A DNA stretch of 64,000 bases from Didymodactylos carnosus (taxonomy: Eukaryota > Rotifera > Eurotatoria > Philodinida > Philodinidae), in contig CAJNOQ010000109.1 of assembly GCA_905250885.1 (NCBI GenBank), positions 1 through 64,000 on the forward strand. The letters are read 5' to 3'. Below the pieces are notes generated by a model. That model made no database searches. It was not told the DNA's origin and saw only the letters and a list, made by a program, of their open reading frames with translations. Below, one piece after another: positions 1-10,332 of this stretch. A program made the translations under genes and the position numbers. Position 1 is the first letter of the stretch. Each line of letters begins with the position of its first letter.

Positions 1-1919
1 TCTCGAACATATCTCTAGACCTTTCTGGAATTTTTCGGTTTCGACTAGTTTTGGAGGAGTTATACAAAAAAAAGCGGTTATCACTGTAATCCACCCGAAA
101 TACTGCTTTTGGAATGTAGATTTTTCCGGCCAGGTTTTTTCCATGATATTTATACATGGTTGGAATCAGCATCGAATTCTGAACAAAATGGCTCATTTAG
201 ATTTTCCCGAGAACTGCTCTACAGCCTGGTACAAATGGATTCCCAGATTTTCGACAAAAAAACTTCCGCAATGAAGTAGCGCGTTACGTGAACAAGCCGT
301 AGTATAGAATCTGTGCGCTTTCGAATCTGAATATGAGAGCATACACAGAACATACTGCTGTGATACTGAATAATAAGCAAGAAATTTGATTATAACATTG
401 ATAGTACTGAATTTTTTGAAAAACTACCGTGTCTATTTTCGTTTTGTTAATTTCTACCATTTTTTGTACTTGATCCAAAAGAATTTATTGTACTCAAATT
501 AACAAGATTTCTTTCGTGACTAAATCACTTTATGTTTGCTGCTGTTTTCTTTTTTTATTGAAATTAAAAGTAATTTAAAAGCACATTTAAATTTGTTATA
601 GTCTTTTTATTATATCTTTCTTTTTGTTTCCTTTGTTTGCTTATTCTGTTTTTTGGGTGCATGTTATGTATATATAACATGTATGAAAATATAGACATAT
701 TTTCACATAGTCAAGGCTTTAGACAAATTTTATTTAATTATTTTTAAATATTCGTAAAAATGATACTTTTGTGTAGCAGACAACTCATGAAACTTTCATA
801 GTAATTGAGTACCTAATCAGTCTGTTTTTAGATACTTAGTAGGCATTTTCACTAAAATTATTTATCAGTACGTTAAACGGATATCCCGCAGAGACTTATT
901 CAGTATTCAGATCTTGGATTTAATACATTCACTAGGATTATCTGGCGAATAATACAATCACTAGTCTCGTATATATTTTTTTGCTAAAGGTGTAGTTGTC
1001 GTTTGAGTTCACTTTTAAAAAAATATTAATTCCAAATGAAGACAAACGAGGAAGTACGTTCTAGTCTGAGCAAGTCACTGGTAAAAATGGGAATCTTTTT
1101 TAATTTTTTACTGATGGTAGTATTTTCTAGTGGCAACAACTATTTGTTCTATTTGGTATGCCGATTGTTAGAAGCAATAATAAAGAGTGAATGAGAACTA
1201 TATGTTGCATCACATAATAAAAGCATTTTACAGTGTTCACCAACCACTTCGTCTTATTTTACCGGTGCATCGTGCTCAGCTCTTTCTACCTAACATCCTG
1301 TTAGGTAACTCAGCATTTTATTCACCATGAAATGTTTCAAAGCGCAGTATCAATATGAGGAGTACTCATATTATTGTTCAACTAAATGTAGTGTGTACAG
1401 AACAATCAAGTTAGGAATACAATTTTGGTTTACAATGTATAAATTACATCATCTATTTGAATTAAATTCATACTGCAACTCTTTCGAATCAATCATCGTT
1501 TAGTCTATATTGATGATAGTTAATAATTGAACAGTATGGCTACAATCGTTGCTTTATCTTATGTATCAGATATAAAGATGATTATAATCTAATACAATCG
1601 TATTGAATAATGGGAAAGTTGATGTGTGCTATTAGAGGAATGCTAATTTTATTTACTAATCTTTGAGTCATAGGCTATGTTGGTATTTAGTGTCCGTATT
1701 TTTTATGCGAAAATAATTGGTAGCACTGTTTTATTTGATGCTCAATACATAAAAGAGTACATAATAGAGAATTTTTTCATATCACTTTTTAAAAATACAC
1801 GAAGAATATTCCTCTCTCATTCAAACTATATGAAAATTGCTTCTTATTAACTTCTTATTTATTTTGGTTAATACAATCATATATATATATATATTGGACA
1901 AATAAATGATGTGAAACTT
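1..1919. other. Gene-free flank
   Basis: No coding region can be supported here. The first 280 bases have a higher GC content than what follows and hold short open stretches broken in every frame, so they may be a piece of an old repeat. The rest is AT-rich with no domain, splice-bounded exon or RNA gene that I can recognise. Confidence 0.5.
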
Positions 1920-2628
1920 TTATCCGGTACGTGCTCGAAATATTAATGCATTTTCATAGGGATGTAAAAAATATTTGTGATCACCTTGAAATACGTTTCT
2001 TCTATTAGCATTATTATAAAACATTTCATTAACTTGTCTTGTAATATCTTCAATAATTTGTTGAGTAACACAGATATATTTATCATCTTGATATATCACA
2101 TCATTCGAGTCTGAATCCAACGAATTGGCAAGTACTGTATAAAATGCTTTTAAAAAATTCATATCAATTGTATTTAATAATGGTTGAGTTTGTTTAACAG
2201 CAACAACATCATTATCTTCTTCTTCCTGTTGATTTTCGCGTTTTCCCAAACGTGGAGAAAATGGTGAAAAACGTTTTTCATCATGATGATCTTGTGTATT
2301 CCAAAATGCTCTTGAAATAGATGCACGACGAGAACGTAAAACTTGCGTGAGTGATGATTTTAGAAAACACCTAGACCACATTACATCGTTAGTGGGTAGA
2401 AAAGATTGTTCTACTAATGATATTTTATCATCACGGTTAATGATGGGTAAAGATTTTATTGAGTGAACAATAACCAAGTAAAGGAAAAAATATTGAGCTA
2501 AAAATAAAATGAGTCACAGATAAAAACAAATACGGATAAGTATAAAAAGTGGTTTGATTGTACTCGCTCTATTAATATACATGGATACTCTTTCGTACGC
2601 ATAATAAAGTAACAGCAGTAATCTTCAT
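1920..2628 (-). CDS. FxPRLamide (pyrokinin/neuromedin-U-type) neuropeptide precursor
   Basis: Predicted 205-aa secreted precursor in two exons, 2589-2628 and 1920-2497. The intron starts GTATCC, ends TTTTTAG, and the phases match. Exon 1 (MKITAVTLLCVRK) plus the start of exon 2 (TQYFFLYLVIVHS) make a signal-peptide-like N-terminus. Residues 90-98 read FSPFSPRLG between KR (88-89) and KR (99-100). This is the classic layout of prohormone cleavage sites with a glycine amide donor, giving FSPFSPRL-amide. FxPRLamide is the defining C-terminus of arthropod pyrokinins, and PRX-amide relatives are the protostome counterparts of neuromedin U. A second possible spacer peptide (72-87) lies between RSRR and the same KR. 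Only one amidated peptide is present. The exon 2 open frame and the motif are seen directly; the exon 1 link is inferred. The intron donor is weak, so the extreme N-terminus is the least certain part. Confidence 0.75.
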
Positions 2629-2756
2629 TTTATTGAAATATATATAATTAAATTAAAAACGAAAAATTTTCAACATTTCGAACTTTAAAAGTTCATTTTC
2701 AAGAATAAATGTATATATTTCAATAAAATGAAGATTACTGCTGTTACTTTATTATG
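2600..2756. repeat. 45-bp perfect inverted repeat containing a signal-peptide exon
   Basis: The arms 2600-2644 and 2712-2756 are exact reverse complements separated by 67 bp that contain a further small palindrome. Read on the minus strand, the left arm carries the ATG and first codons (MKITAVTLLC) of the neuropeptide precursor. The right arm carries the same codons on the plus strand. A 13-bp direct repeat (ATACTCTTTCGTA) lies at 2585-2597 and 2791-2803. The structure could be a foldback insertion or an inverted duplication of the first exon. Confidence 0.85.
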
Positions 2757-2865
2757 TGTATTAAAATTTTTGCTCATTCATAAAGAAAATGTATACTCTT
2801 TCGTATTAGCAGATGGTAAGAAGATCTCTCTTCTACCCTATTCCACTAGACGAAATATTTAATTA
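2728..2865 (+). other. Mini-ORF from inverted copy of the signal exon
   Basis: The ATG at 2728 opens a 45-codon frame that begins MKITAVTLLCVLKFLL, the same first ten residues as the neuropeptide precursor on the other strand, and then continues with a hydrophobic run and an unrelated tail to a stop near 2863. No downstream exon was found. It may be only a by-product of the inverted repeat; expression is unknown. Confidence 0.3.
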
Positions 2866-3480
2866 GATTGGTATTTGGATAAATTATATTGACGGTCCCA
2901 TAATTAAACCTATTGGTTGTTGCATACAGTTGTACTGATTGGATTTTAATCAGTAAAACTGATTCAGTTCGAGGATGACAAATCAGAATTTTTTTTCTTC
3001 TAAACCTCAGTATAAAAATACCCAAGAATGCAGTCTTTTTTATCTCGTCAACCACATACGGTACTATATAGAAAATACTATATAAATTAGATAATCATTA
3101 TTCTCAGAAGCACATAAACTAACATGGTTTTTGTCATAGTATTATATGCTATCGTATAGACTACATCCTCTGAATATAAAAAAGTGTAGAATTTTTGTGC
3201 TAAGCAAATAAATTTTTTCTAGTAAGGATCGTGGATGATTGGGTACTTGTAAGATTAGGACAGCTTATCACACTTCTAGAGTAGTTTTCCCTTTTCTATA
3301 TCCATATCATAGAATGTATTTACTTTCAGAAGGTTAATTGCAACTACGCTTCCTTTTATTCGATCCGCATTAAAATCGTGTAATCGATTGCTGGACAAGC
3401 TTATTCAAAAATTTGACGAAACTTTATATATTATAAATATTAGTTTGCGGAGTTTCGCAGTTTACGAGTGTACACTAGGT
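2866..3480. other. Intergenic, nothing recognised
   Basis: AT-rich DNA with short overlapping frames on both strands. No motif, splice-bounded exon or repeat was recognised. Confidence 0.4.
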
Positions 3481-3499
3481 GCGCTAGTTGCATAATTTT

Positions 3500-4094
3500 G
3501 GCAATCAGTACTTTATTTTATGCCTTATAACACATCAGATCCTTCTATAGTCTTGACCAAATTGAACCTAACATCATCGGTACAAAACATATCAAAAACT
3601 GCACTTCAGAAACATCATCATTTCAACTTTACGTTCATATCATCCAAATATACTTCACATAACAGAAAAACAACATACTCTATACAGCACAGAAATGAAG
3701 ATGGGAGCCAAGGAGATATGAGAGACTTCTTGTTTGTTCTGTCTGACTAAGTTCTTTACAACACGTTTGGTACCGACTACAGACACTTGATTGTTCTACG
3801 GTGTGACCGATAGAGTCCGATTGTCAACATTTACGATAGAGTTTGCACACACCCTTCTCATCAGAATCACTTTTCGAATTTGTTCTGTCTATGACAATCG
3901 TCACAGATAAAACAATAGCATAAAGTGGATAAAGGTTTTGACTTTCACTTGACATTCTCTTCAGTGGAACAATAAAAGCATTAACCTTTGCTACAGTTCT
4001 CTTCGCAAAACAACACATTGATAGCAACTTGACTTACAAAACATGTCACAACAGATACAGGTAGTCTACCTAACATCTAGGTAAGGCTAAAGTC
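3500..4094. repeat. Dispersed repeat, copy A
   Basis: About 595 bp, aligning in the same orientation to 14969-15700 at roughly 90 percent identity over the shared parts. Copy A lacks about 120 bp present in the middle of copy B, at the position following GATGGGAG. Short frames on both strands are conserved between copies but give no recognisable protein. No terminal repeats or target duplication were identified, so the element class is unknown. Confidence 0.75.
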
Positions 4095-6190
4095 GGAGTT
4101 GGTTTCAATAGCACAGCTCTAGATTGCACTGCACATAGTATCAGCTATACTAAAATCTTTTTATGATTTTACTGCAAAAGTATGGTAGTGAGAGAAATTC
4201 TCTTTTGGTTGGAAAAACCACTAGTGAACAATCTCAGAATGGATACAATAGAATCCGGAAATGAAATAAAAGATGGAAAACGGTCTCTGTTTAAAGTCTC
4301 TAAATCATTTGAGCAAAGTTTGATCTGCATAGAGAAAATGGATTTTGTAAGAAAATACGGAAATGAAAAAAAACTTAAAATTCATTACAACGTACGATCT
4401 TTCAGACACTTACAAGCAGATATTCTTGATCATCCTAAGAAACTGTATCTAATCTATGCAGCTTTGAAAACCTTCTAGAAACTTAATTTCAGATAATAGT
4501 ACTAGTCCCTCCACGAGGTATTTCTGACGGAAAAAAGTCATTTGTATAAAGGGTAAAGGATATCTGACTCAAACACCCACGTCCTTGCAAATATGAAAAT
4601 CAGTACCTAAGTTCACTATTTCGAGAATCGCTTTACATGAACATATTTTTGAAAAGCTTGTTTAAGCTCATTTTGAAGCGCAGAAAATTATCTGTCTTCC
4701 TATGTGTAAGTTCTTGTTATGAAACTGGAAGTTCTGGGAAGAGCTTGGGATACAGAATAGATGTCATTGTTTAGGACAGTAATAAATAATTGTAAGAGAT
4801 TTGTCTTTGAAGCTTTTCAGAAGAAGCTCTGGAAGTCCGAAGTGAAGCGCGAAGTATTGCTAGTAATTCTAAACGCGTCAAAAATCATTTTCTTATAGAG
4901 ACCGTTTTCCGTCGTTTTTACTCACCTGGTTAGTCGTTGATATTATCAGGTCTCTATAATAAACTTACCAAGTGAAAATAATTGTTTGTGTTCCATTTAG
5001 GTAATATTTCTGTGAATGAAATTTAAATCGCACAGTTAATGATGGCAGTCGTCGAAGTGTGTTGATATTTTTTCTCTCTTCGTATTGTCTGTTTAATGGA
5101 TATGAAAAGTATTTTATTTCTCTAACTCTTATATTGCGATAAAAAAATCTCTTTTCTCTTTTTTTTTATATTAATTTAGGGAAAAAAAAGTGTTTGGAAA
5201 TGCACATATAACTTTCATATACATAAATCTCTAAATTGCATGATAACAGACCTCCTCCGTAAAAAAAGAACCGTTTTTATCATTCTTTTATGAACTGATC
5301 TGTCAAAAAAAAAATGCATGCAATGTGTATATTTAAGTTTTTGATGTTCTGTTTTAAAATAAAATAATTCATCATTAAAATATATAAAACGTTTTATCAC
5401 AAAGTTTAGGTGATATGTTATACATCTGAGAAATAGAAATTCAGTTCAATAAATCTTTTTATTTGATTCTATTTCGCTTTAAGTAGATTTAACATTAAAA
5501 TTTTCAATTTTGCAAGAACTTGTAATGTTGATTCTCTAAACAAGAAAATCAGAGGCAAGACATCAAACTGTGTTCTTCAAACAAAGAAAGTAATTCATAG
5601 GTCTAGCAAAAGTATAAATAACAAAAAGACTATTCTTAAAAGTAAAAAACGCAAATTGAAATCACATAAAGTGGAATGTCGAAAAAAGGCATTATTTTTC
5701 AGTGCGTTAAGGCTTCCAGTGTAATAATTCGATAAAAAAAGATCATGAAAAGCTGCGGAATGTCTCATTTTGAGGGAGAAAGTCCGATCTATCTTGTTGC
5801 ATAATTAAAAAGCATTTTGAACTGGTTTTAAAAAAGTTAAAAACTTTTAAGTTTTTAAAATTATTAAAAGATATTTTCTTTCATCATGTAAAAATTAAAT
5901 TGAAATTTTTTCAGTCATATATATCTACACAAATCTATCCTCAGACTTATTTCAGCTACTACTATTTATGAGAGAAGTCAAAAATGAAAAAAAGTCTAAA
6001 ATTTTGTGCGACACTTTAATCACATAAAAGGCGGCAAGTTTTTTCTGAAGTTAATCAATACTTTTCGAGAAGCTTATCACTGAATCGATTAAGGAGCTTC
6101 ACTTTCTATTTTGAATAAAAAGTATATGAATAGAACAGAAGTATGATTTATTCTCATTACAATTCTACAATATATAATTTTACTTAAAAT
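4095..6190. other. Gene-free stretch
   Basis: AT-rich. It contains a 98-codon open frame at 4182-4478 with no recognisable domain, and one copy of a dispersed motif around 5744-5772 (see findings). Nothing else is supported. Confidence 0.4.
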
Positions 6191-6196
6191 TTCACA

Positions 6197-6530
6197 ATCA
6201 TGATAACTTTTTCTACGATATCGTTTGTGATCAGTAATAAAATTAAAAATCTTCTTGTATATAAAAATTATACTTATCGAACGGTGAATTCGACAAAGAA
6301 AGTTAAATATTGGATATGTGAAATTGTTGACTGTAAAGCTTATGTTCATACTTATTGTAATGATATTTTTATTAAAACGACGGGTCAACACAATCATTTA
6401 TCCATACGAGAAGAAATTGAAATTAGAAAATGTCAATTTCAGAATGTAAAATAATATACAATTAATGAAATGACAGCAATTTGAAAAAATTTATAATAAA
6501 GAGGGCTGGAGGTTTTACTCAGTTCTGTGA
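6197..6530 (+). pseudogene. FLYWCH-type zinc-finger remnant
   Basis: An open frame at 6200-6454 encodes one FLYWCH domain: a start region near ISNKIKNLLVYKNYTY, then KYWICEIVDCKAYVHTY with the W-x-C...C pair, then the GQHNHL histidine pair. FLYWCH fingers are DNA- or protein-binding modules often linked to Mutator-like transposases. After the stop at 6452-6454 the next bases still resemble the usual family continuation (a VINEMT-like segment) but are interrupted by further stops, so this looks like a decayed fragment and not a working gene. No ATG-bearing upstream exon was found. Confidence 0.65.
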
Positions 6531-7957
6531 GTTTTATATTTTTCTTAATCTTTATTGTATATTTTTCAATATACAATATACAATATATATTTCAATATTT
6601 TTCAATATTCAATTTCTTTCGTCAGAATTTTTACGATTTTTACTTTTGAGAAAAGTCGTTTTATACTTTTGCAAGAACGAAGACAATTCAAATAAAGACT
6701 TCGACAGAAGCAACAATTCTTGAAAACAGCAAGTATCAACAGTGATGATTTAAATATACCATTTTTCTTTTTAAGTGGAATTATACATTGTATACTTCAG
6801 TTCCACTAGAGGTGCGATAAAAATATGAATAAATAACGTTTTTATATATAGAAATTGTTGATGACTTTTAGTCAAAATTTTCATCTAAGATGAAGATTTT
6901 ATTTGAGTCATTATACCTTAAAATAGACGCGTTTTGAAGACAAATGTGAGTGATAGCGTGGAAAAGTCATTAAATCTCAAAATTTCAAACGAATTATTTA
7001 TTAATTTATCAATTAGAGGATACATTTCTATTAGGGATACATTTCTTTGTTAAATATTTGATATATCTTGAGCATGCAATGTGATTCTATTTAAAACGTT
7101 TTAAATAAATAAATATTTTCAAAATTTCTAAAAAGATGAATGATCTGTATGGAAAATACACGCACTATTCTTTTCTGGAGAAAAATTTGTAATTTCGAGA
7201 AACTAATGGTACAAAATTCATAATTTTTCAAGGAAAGTCATGACGAGCTGGGAGCGGTCTCATTTTATAGCCTAGACTTTCCTCTATATTAGACTATGTT
7301 CAGCTTAAAATGGAACTTTTCTGCAAAAAGGAGGGGGTGGGATATCCTTAAAGGCGAAATGATGTAAGTATGATCGAAGAAACAAAAGACAAGAATAATC
7401 GGTTTCTTAATGTATCACAGTTGGTAAAATTCAACGTCGTGTTTATGTTGGTTATTCTTGAAAAAATATTTGTGGATAGAAATATTTCACAATGTGGAAT
7501 AAACTATCATGCGAAAAAAATAAAATTGCGCAGTTTGATCAAGTGCAAGAAATCAAATGAAACTAAAAATTCAACGCTTTTCCGCTACTCTGAATTGAGC
7601 AATGCACATCGAACAGGACAAAGATTGTATGTCAATCAATGGTGACTATAACAGAATGAGTGGTATTTTGATTATAGAACGGATGATAAACACTAAATTC
7701 TCTATCGTTTTATAACTTCATTTATTTTCTAGATAATGGGAGGTCACTTTTATAATTCTCTGTATTTATTTATTCTATTTTTCATTGTTTTATTTATTTG
7801 TATTCAATCAGTTTACTTTTATTTTGTTTTTAAAAATGTTTCTACATTTTGTTTGTTTAAATAAAAAATTCAGCAAGAAGACACCATCGAACAAAATGAT
7901 TAATACTAACAGAATAGAATATTGTACACACTAATGATTCATATTTTGTTATCTAAT
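6531..7957. other. Gene-free stretch
   Basis: AT-rich. A 91-codon open frame at 7370-7645 shows no domain. A dispersed motif copy lies at 7237-7267. The last 250 bp may include the 3' untranslated region of the minus-strand gene that ends at 7958. Confidence 0.4.
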
Positions 7958-8440
7958 TTAATCCCAACGTTGAACAGAAGGTACACCCCACAAACCCGCC
8001 AAATTTGCTTTTGATCTTGGAGAACCACGACGTTGTTTTTTCATTACATTTTGATCATCATCATCGTTATTGCTGTCAATATTTTCATTCAACATTTCTG
8101 TTTGTGTGACTACTAATGGATACTTCAATGGAAGCAATCTGGCTGCCTGATACGGATGCATTTGCACCATGTTATCATCATGATTATTGTAATCTTCCAA
8201 TTCCATCGAATGTACAGACCACAAAACTAAAAGCTGCAAAATAGCAACACTATTATTTCTAGACTGCGTATTTCTGAAATTATCGTGTTAAATCAAAATG
8301 ATAGGAATCTATGCAAGGTTAAGGAAAACAAGAAATAGGAATTTTGTAGTACTTCTCAGAAATCTCTCTTTCCATTCTCTCTCAATCCTTTTTGAACTTA
8401 CCTGAAGAGTAATAAAGTGTATTATAAGTTTTTTGTACAT
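7958..8440 (-). CDS. Small secreted protein, possible peptide precursor
   Basis: Predicted 104-aa protein in two phase-0 exons, 8402-8440 and 7958-8233. The donor is CAG|GTAAGT and the acceptor TTTTGCAG, both strong. The spliced N-terminus MYKKLIIHFITLQ-LLVLWSVHS is a good signal peptide. The mature part is acidic and cysteine-free, with a D/N-rich stretch. A basic cluster KKQRR (78-82) is followed by a C-terminal 22-residue tail with GSPRSK, ANLAGLWGV and PSVQRWD. The lack of cysteines, the single basic site and the short size suit a neuropeptide-like precursor, but there is no amidation glycine and I do not recognise the peptide family. The two tail tryptophans are seven residues apart, loosely like W(X6-7)W myoinhibitory peptides, though without the amide. 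It lies about 300 bp downstream of the CUB-LDLa gene on the same strand. Confidence 0.6.
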
Positions 8441-8737
8441 GTTTTAAAAATAGTTATAAAAGAAATTTTATCTTTTTCAACACGATGGATGCGGAGTAAT
8501 GTTTACAGTGAAACGAGTAATATAAAAATATTAACAGAAAGACGTCTAGCTACATTTTCTGATAGTATCCGGATTGCATTAAAAAACCAATTTCAAATTT
8601 TTCTAAAACTAATTATTCTGTAATTATATTTTTTTTTATTAACAGAACTGTCGTCATTCATTAATTTTAGAATTGCAATGAACCATGTAAAACTCGCGCG
8701 CAACTTGAAATTAATGGTGAACTCACCTTTTATGTTA

Positions 8738-10332
8738 TTAAAAACCTTTTCTTAAATTTCTTTTGAAAAACCATTGTAGTATGATAATTGCTAAACTAAC
8801 ACATATAACAACAATCAAAATACTGATGAAAGTGCGAAATTTATTTATGCCATATTTGAGATCTAACAAATAAGTAGAAACAATATCGATTTGTTCATCG
8901 ATTTATTTATGTCATAAGTGTAGACACTTACTTTGCGGATGACATCCGTAGAGCACTCGTCTATCTAATCGAAGATTGCTTTCATCACCACATTGATCTT
9001 CGTCTGCGCAAACAATCGATTCATCGATACAACGTTTATTTTCACAAAGAAAACTTTCATTACGACGACATTTATCTATATAGAAAGATACAGATCGCAT
9101 CTATCAATTCAACTAGATAAAGAGAAAGAGAGAGAGAGAGAGAGAGAGTTACCCTCGTAGGCTAATTCATAAGAGACAAATTTTATTTTGAAACCAAACG
9201 CTTGACTTTTTGTTTGCCAATGAAGAGTAAACATTGAACTTTTGAGTAATAACAACGATAAGTCAAAATTTTTATCAGTATCTCTGCCACAGACGATACG
9301 CAGTAATGAACCATTACGATGACCCTAAATTATTTTAAGAAAACTTTGTTATACAAAGAAGACTTTTTCACTTAATAGCAACGATGGTCGGCTGTGACCA
9401 TTCGTTTATCGCGTTTAAGTTTATAATTCTGCTATACAATATAATGAGAATTCATAAAACACTATCTAACCTTATATGAAAATGAAGCTGTATCAATGTT
9501 TGCTCATATGAGGTTAGATCTAGTTTCGCATAACTTTCCGTTTGAATAGTAGTCGTTGTAGTAAAGACCACTTTTCGAGAACATTCAAACCCATCTAAAA
9601 CAAAACAGCTCGAAATTTTTCTCCTAAGTTCATAGTGCATATTGTGAACCAGCTTGAGACATTCAGGGATGGTTTTTGCTTGTTTCTCTTTTATAATTTC
9701 TCTCAAAGTCAGGTGAATGAGGACAAACTATAATCAATACAGATATAAAAATTTAGGCTTAGCTTAAAAGTAATTGAGGTATTCAGCAGTTATTTTTCAC
9801 GCTAAACATGAATCCAGCCTCCATTTACTCTCATGCAATGATAAACTTACGTCAAAAATTTGTAATCGATCTTCCACACTAGCATATTTGTACTCTAAAC
9901 ACCGGGGGAAGGATGTTGAATTAGTGTTAAAGTGTTCTACACGTAGCCAAATGCGACTTTTGGTTTTGATTGTAATCATACAGTCAATTTCTGGTAGATA
10001 TAAATAATTTTTCTAAAATTATATCATATAACATTTATATAATATAAAAATAGTTTCAAAATAATAGTAAGAAAAAGAAATTGTGGTAGCATCTCACGTT
10101 AAAATCTCGATGTGAGTAAATATTTCCAGAATGTATATTCAATTTTCCAATATCAATAATATTATTACAACTATTTTCATCATCCATATAAACTAGAATT
10201 CATTTAAAATCTTTAATATCAATAGTAGGAGGTTTCATTAATAATAAACACTTTATACTTACTTTCAATCATGGAACAAAGATCAAACAACGGACACAGT
10301 CCAAATATATAAAATAAAAAATGTCTCATCAT
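8738..10332 (-). CDS. CUB-LDLa single-pass membrane protein
   Basis: Predicted 255-aa type I membrane protein in six exons: 10263-10332, 10098-10192, 9851-10012, 9153-9324, 8932-9075, 8738-8862; all phases agree. A signal peptide (MMRHFLFYIFGLCPLF) is followed by one CUB domain (about 32-163) that includes the RIWLRVEHF strand, RLQIFDG and a C-terminal GFKIKF. Next is one LDL-receptor class A repeat (169-211) with six cysteines and the acidic core CADEDQCGDES, then a TM helix (about 226-247) and a short basic tail. The CUB-LDLa-TM order resembles neuropilin-and-tolloid-like proteins, which have two CUB domains; this one has one. The CUB is split by a 526-bp intron (9325-9850) that contains an unrelated open frame; splicing exon 3 directly to 9324 restores the IFDG motif, which is why that frame was left out. 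An (AG)n tract lies just downstream of the donor at 9152. Confidence 0.85.
9119..9148. repeat. (AG)n microsatellite
   Basis: An AG-dinucleotide run in the short intron between the CUB and LDLa exons, directly beside the splice donor read on the minus strand. Confidence 0.9.

Noticed and set aside
4182-4478. 98-codon open frame after repeat copy A
   Set aside because: No domain, signal or splice context; not conserved next to copy B.
7370-7645. 91-codon open frame
   Set aside because: No recognisable motif and no exon partners; composition like the surrounding DNA.
9452-9731. Open frame in the CUB-LDLa gene that could be read as an exon in phase
   Set aside because: Including it breaks the CUB domain; skipping it joins RLQIFD to GHRNGSLLRIVCG, which restores the canonical IFDG motif.
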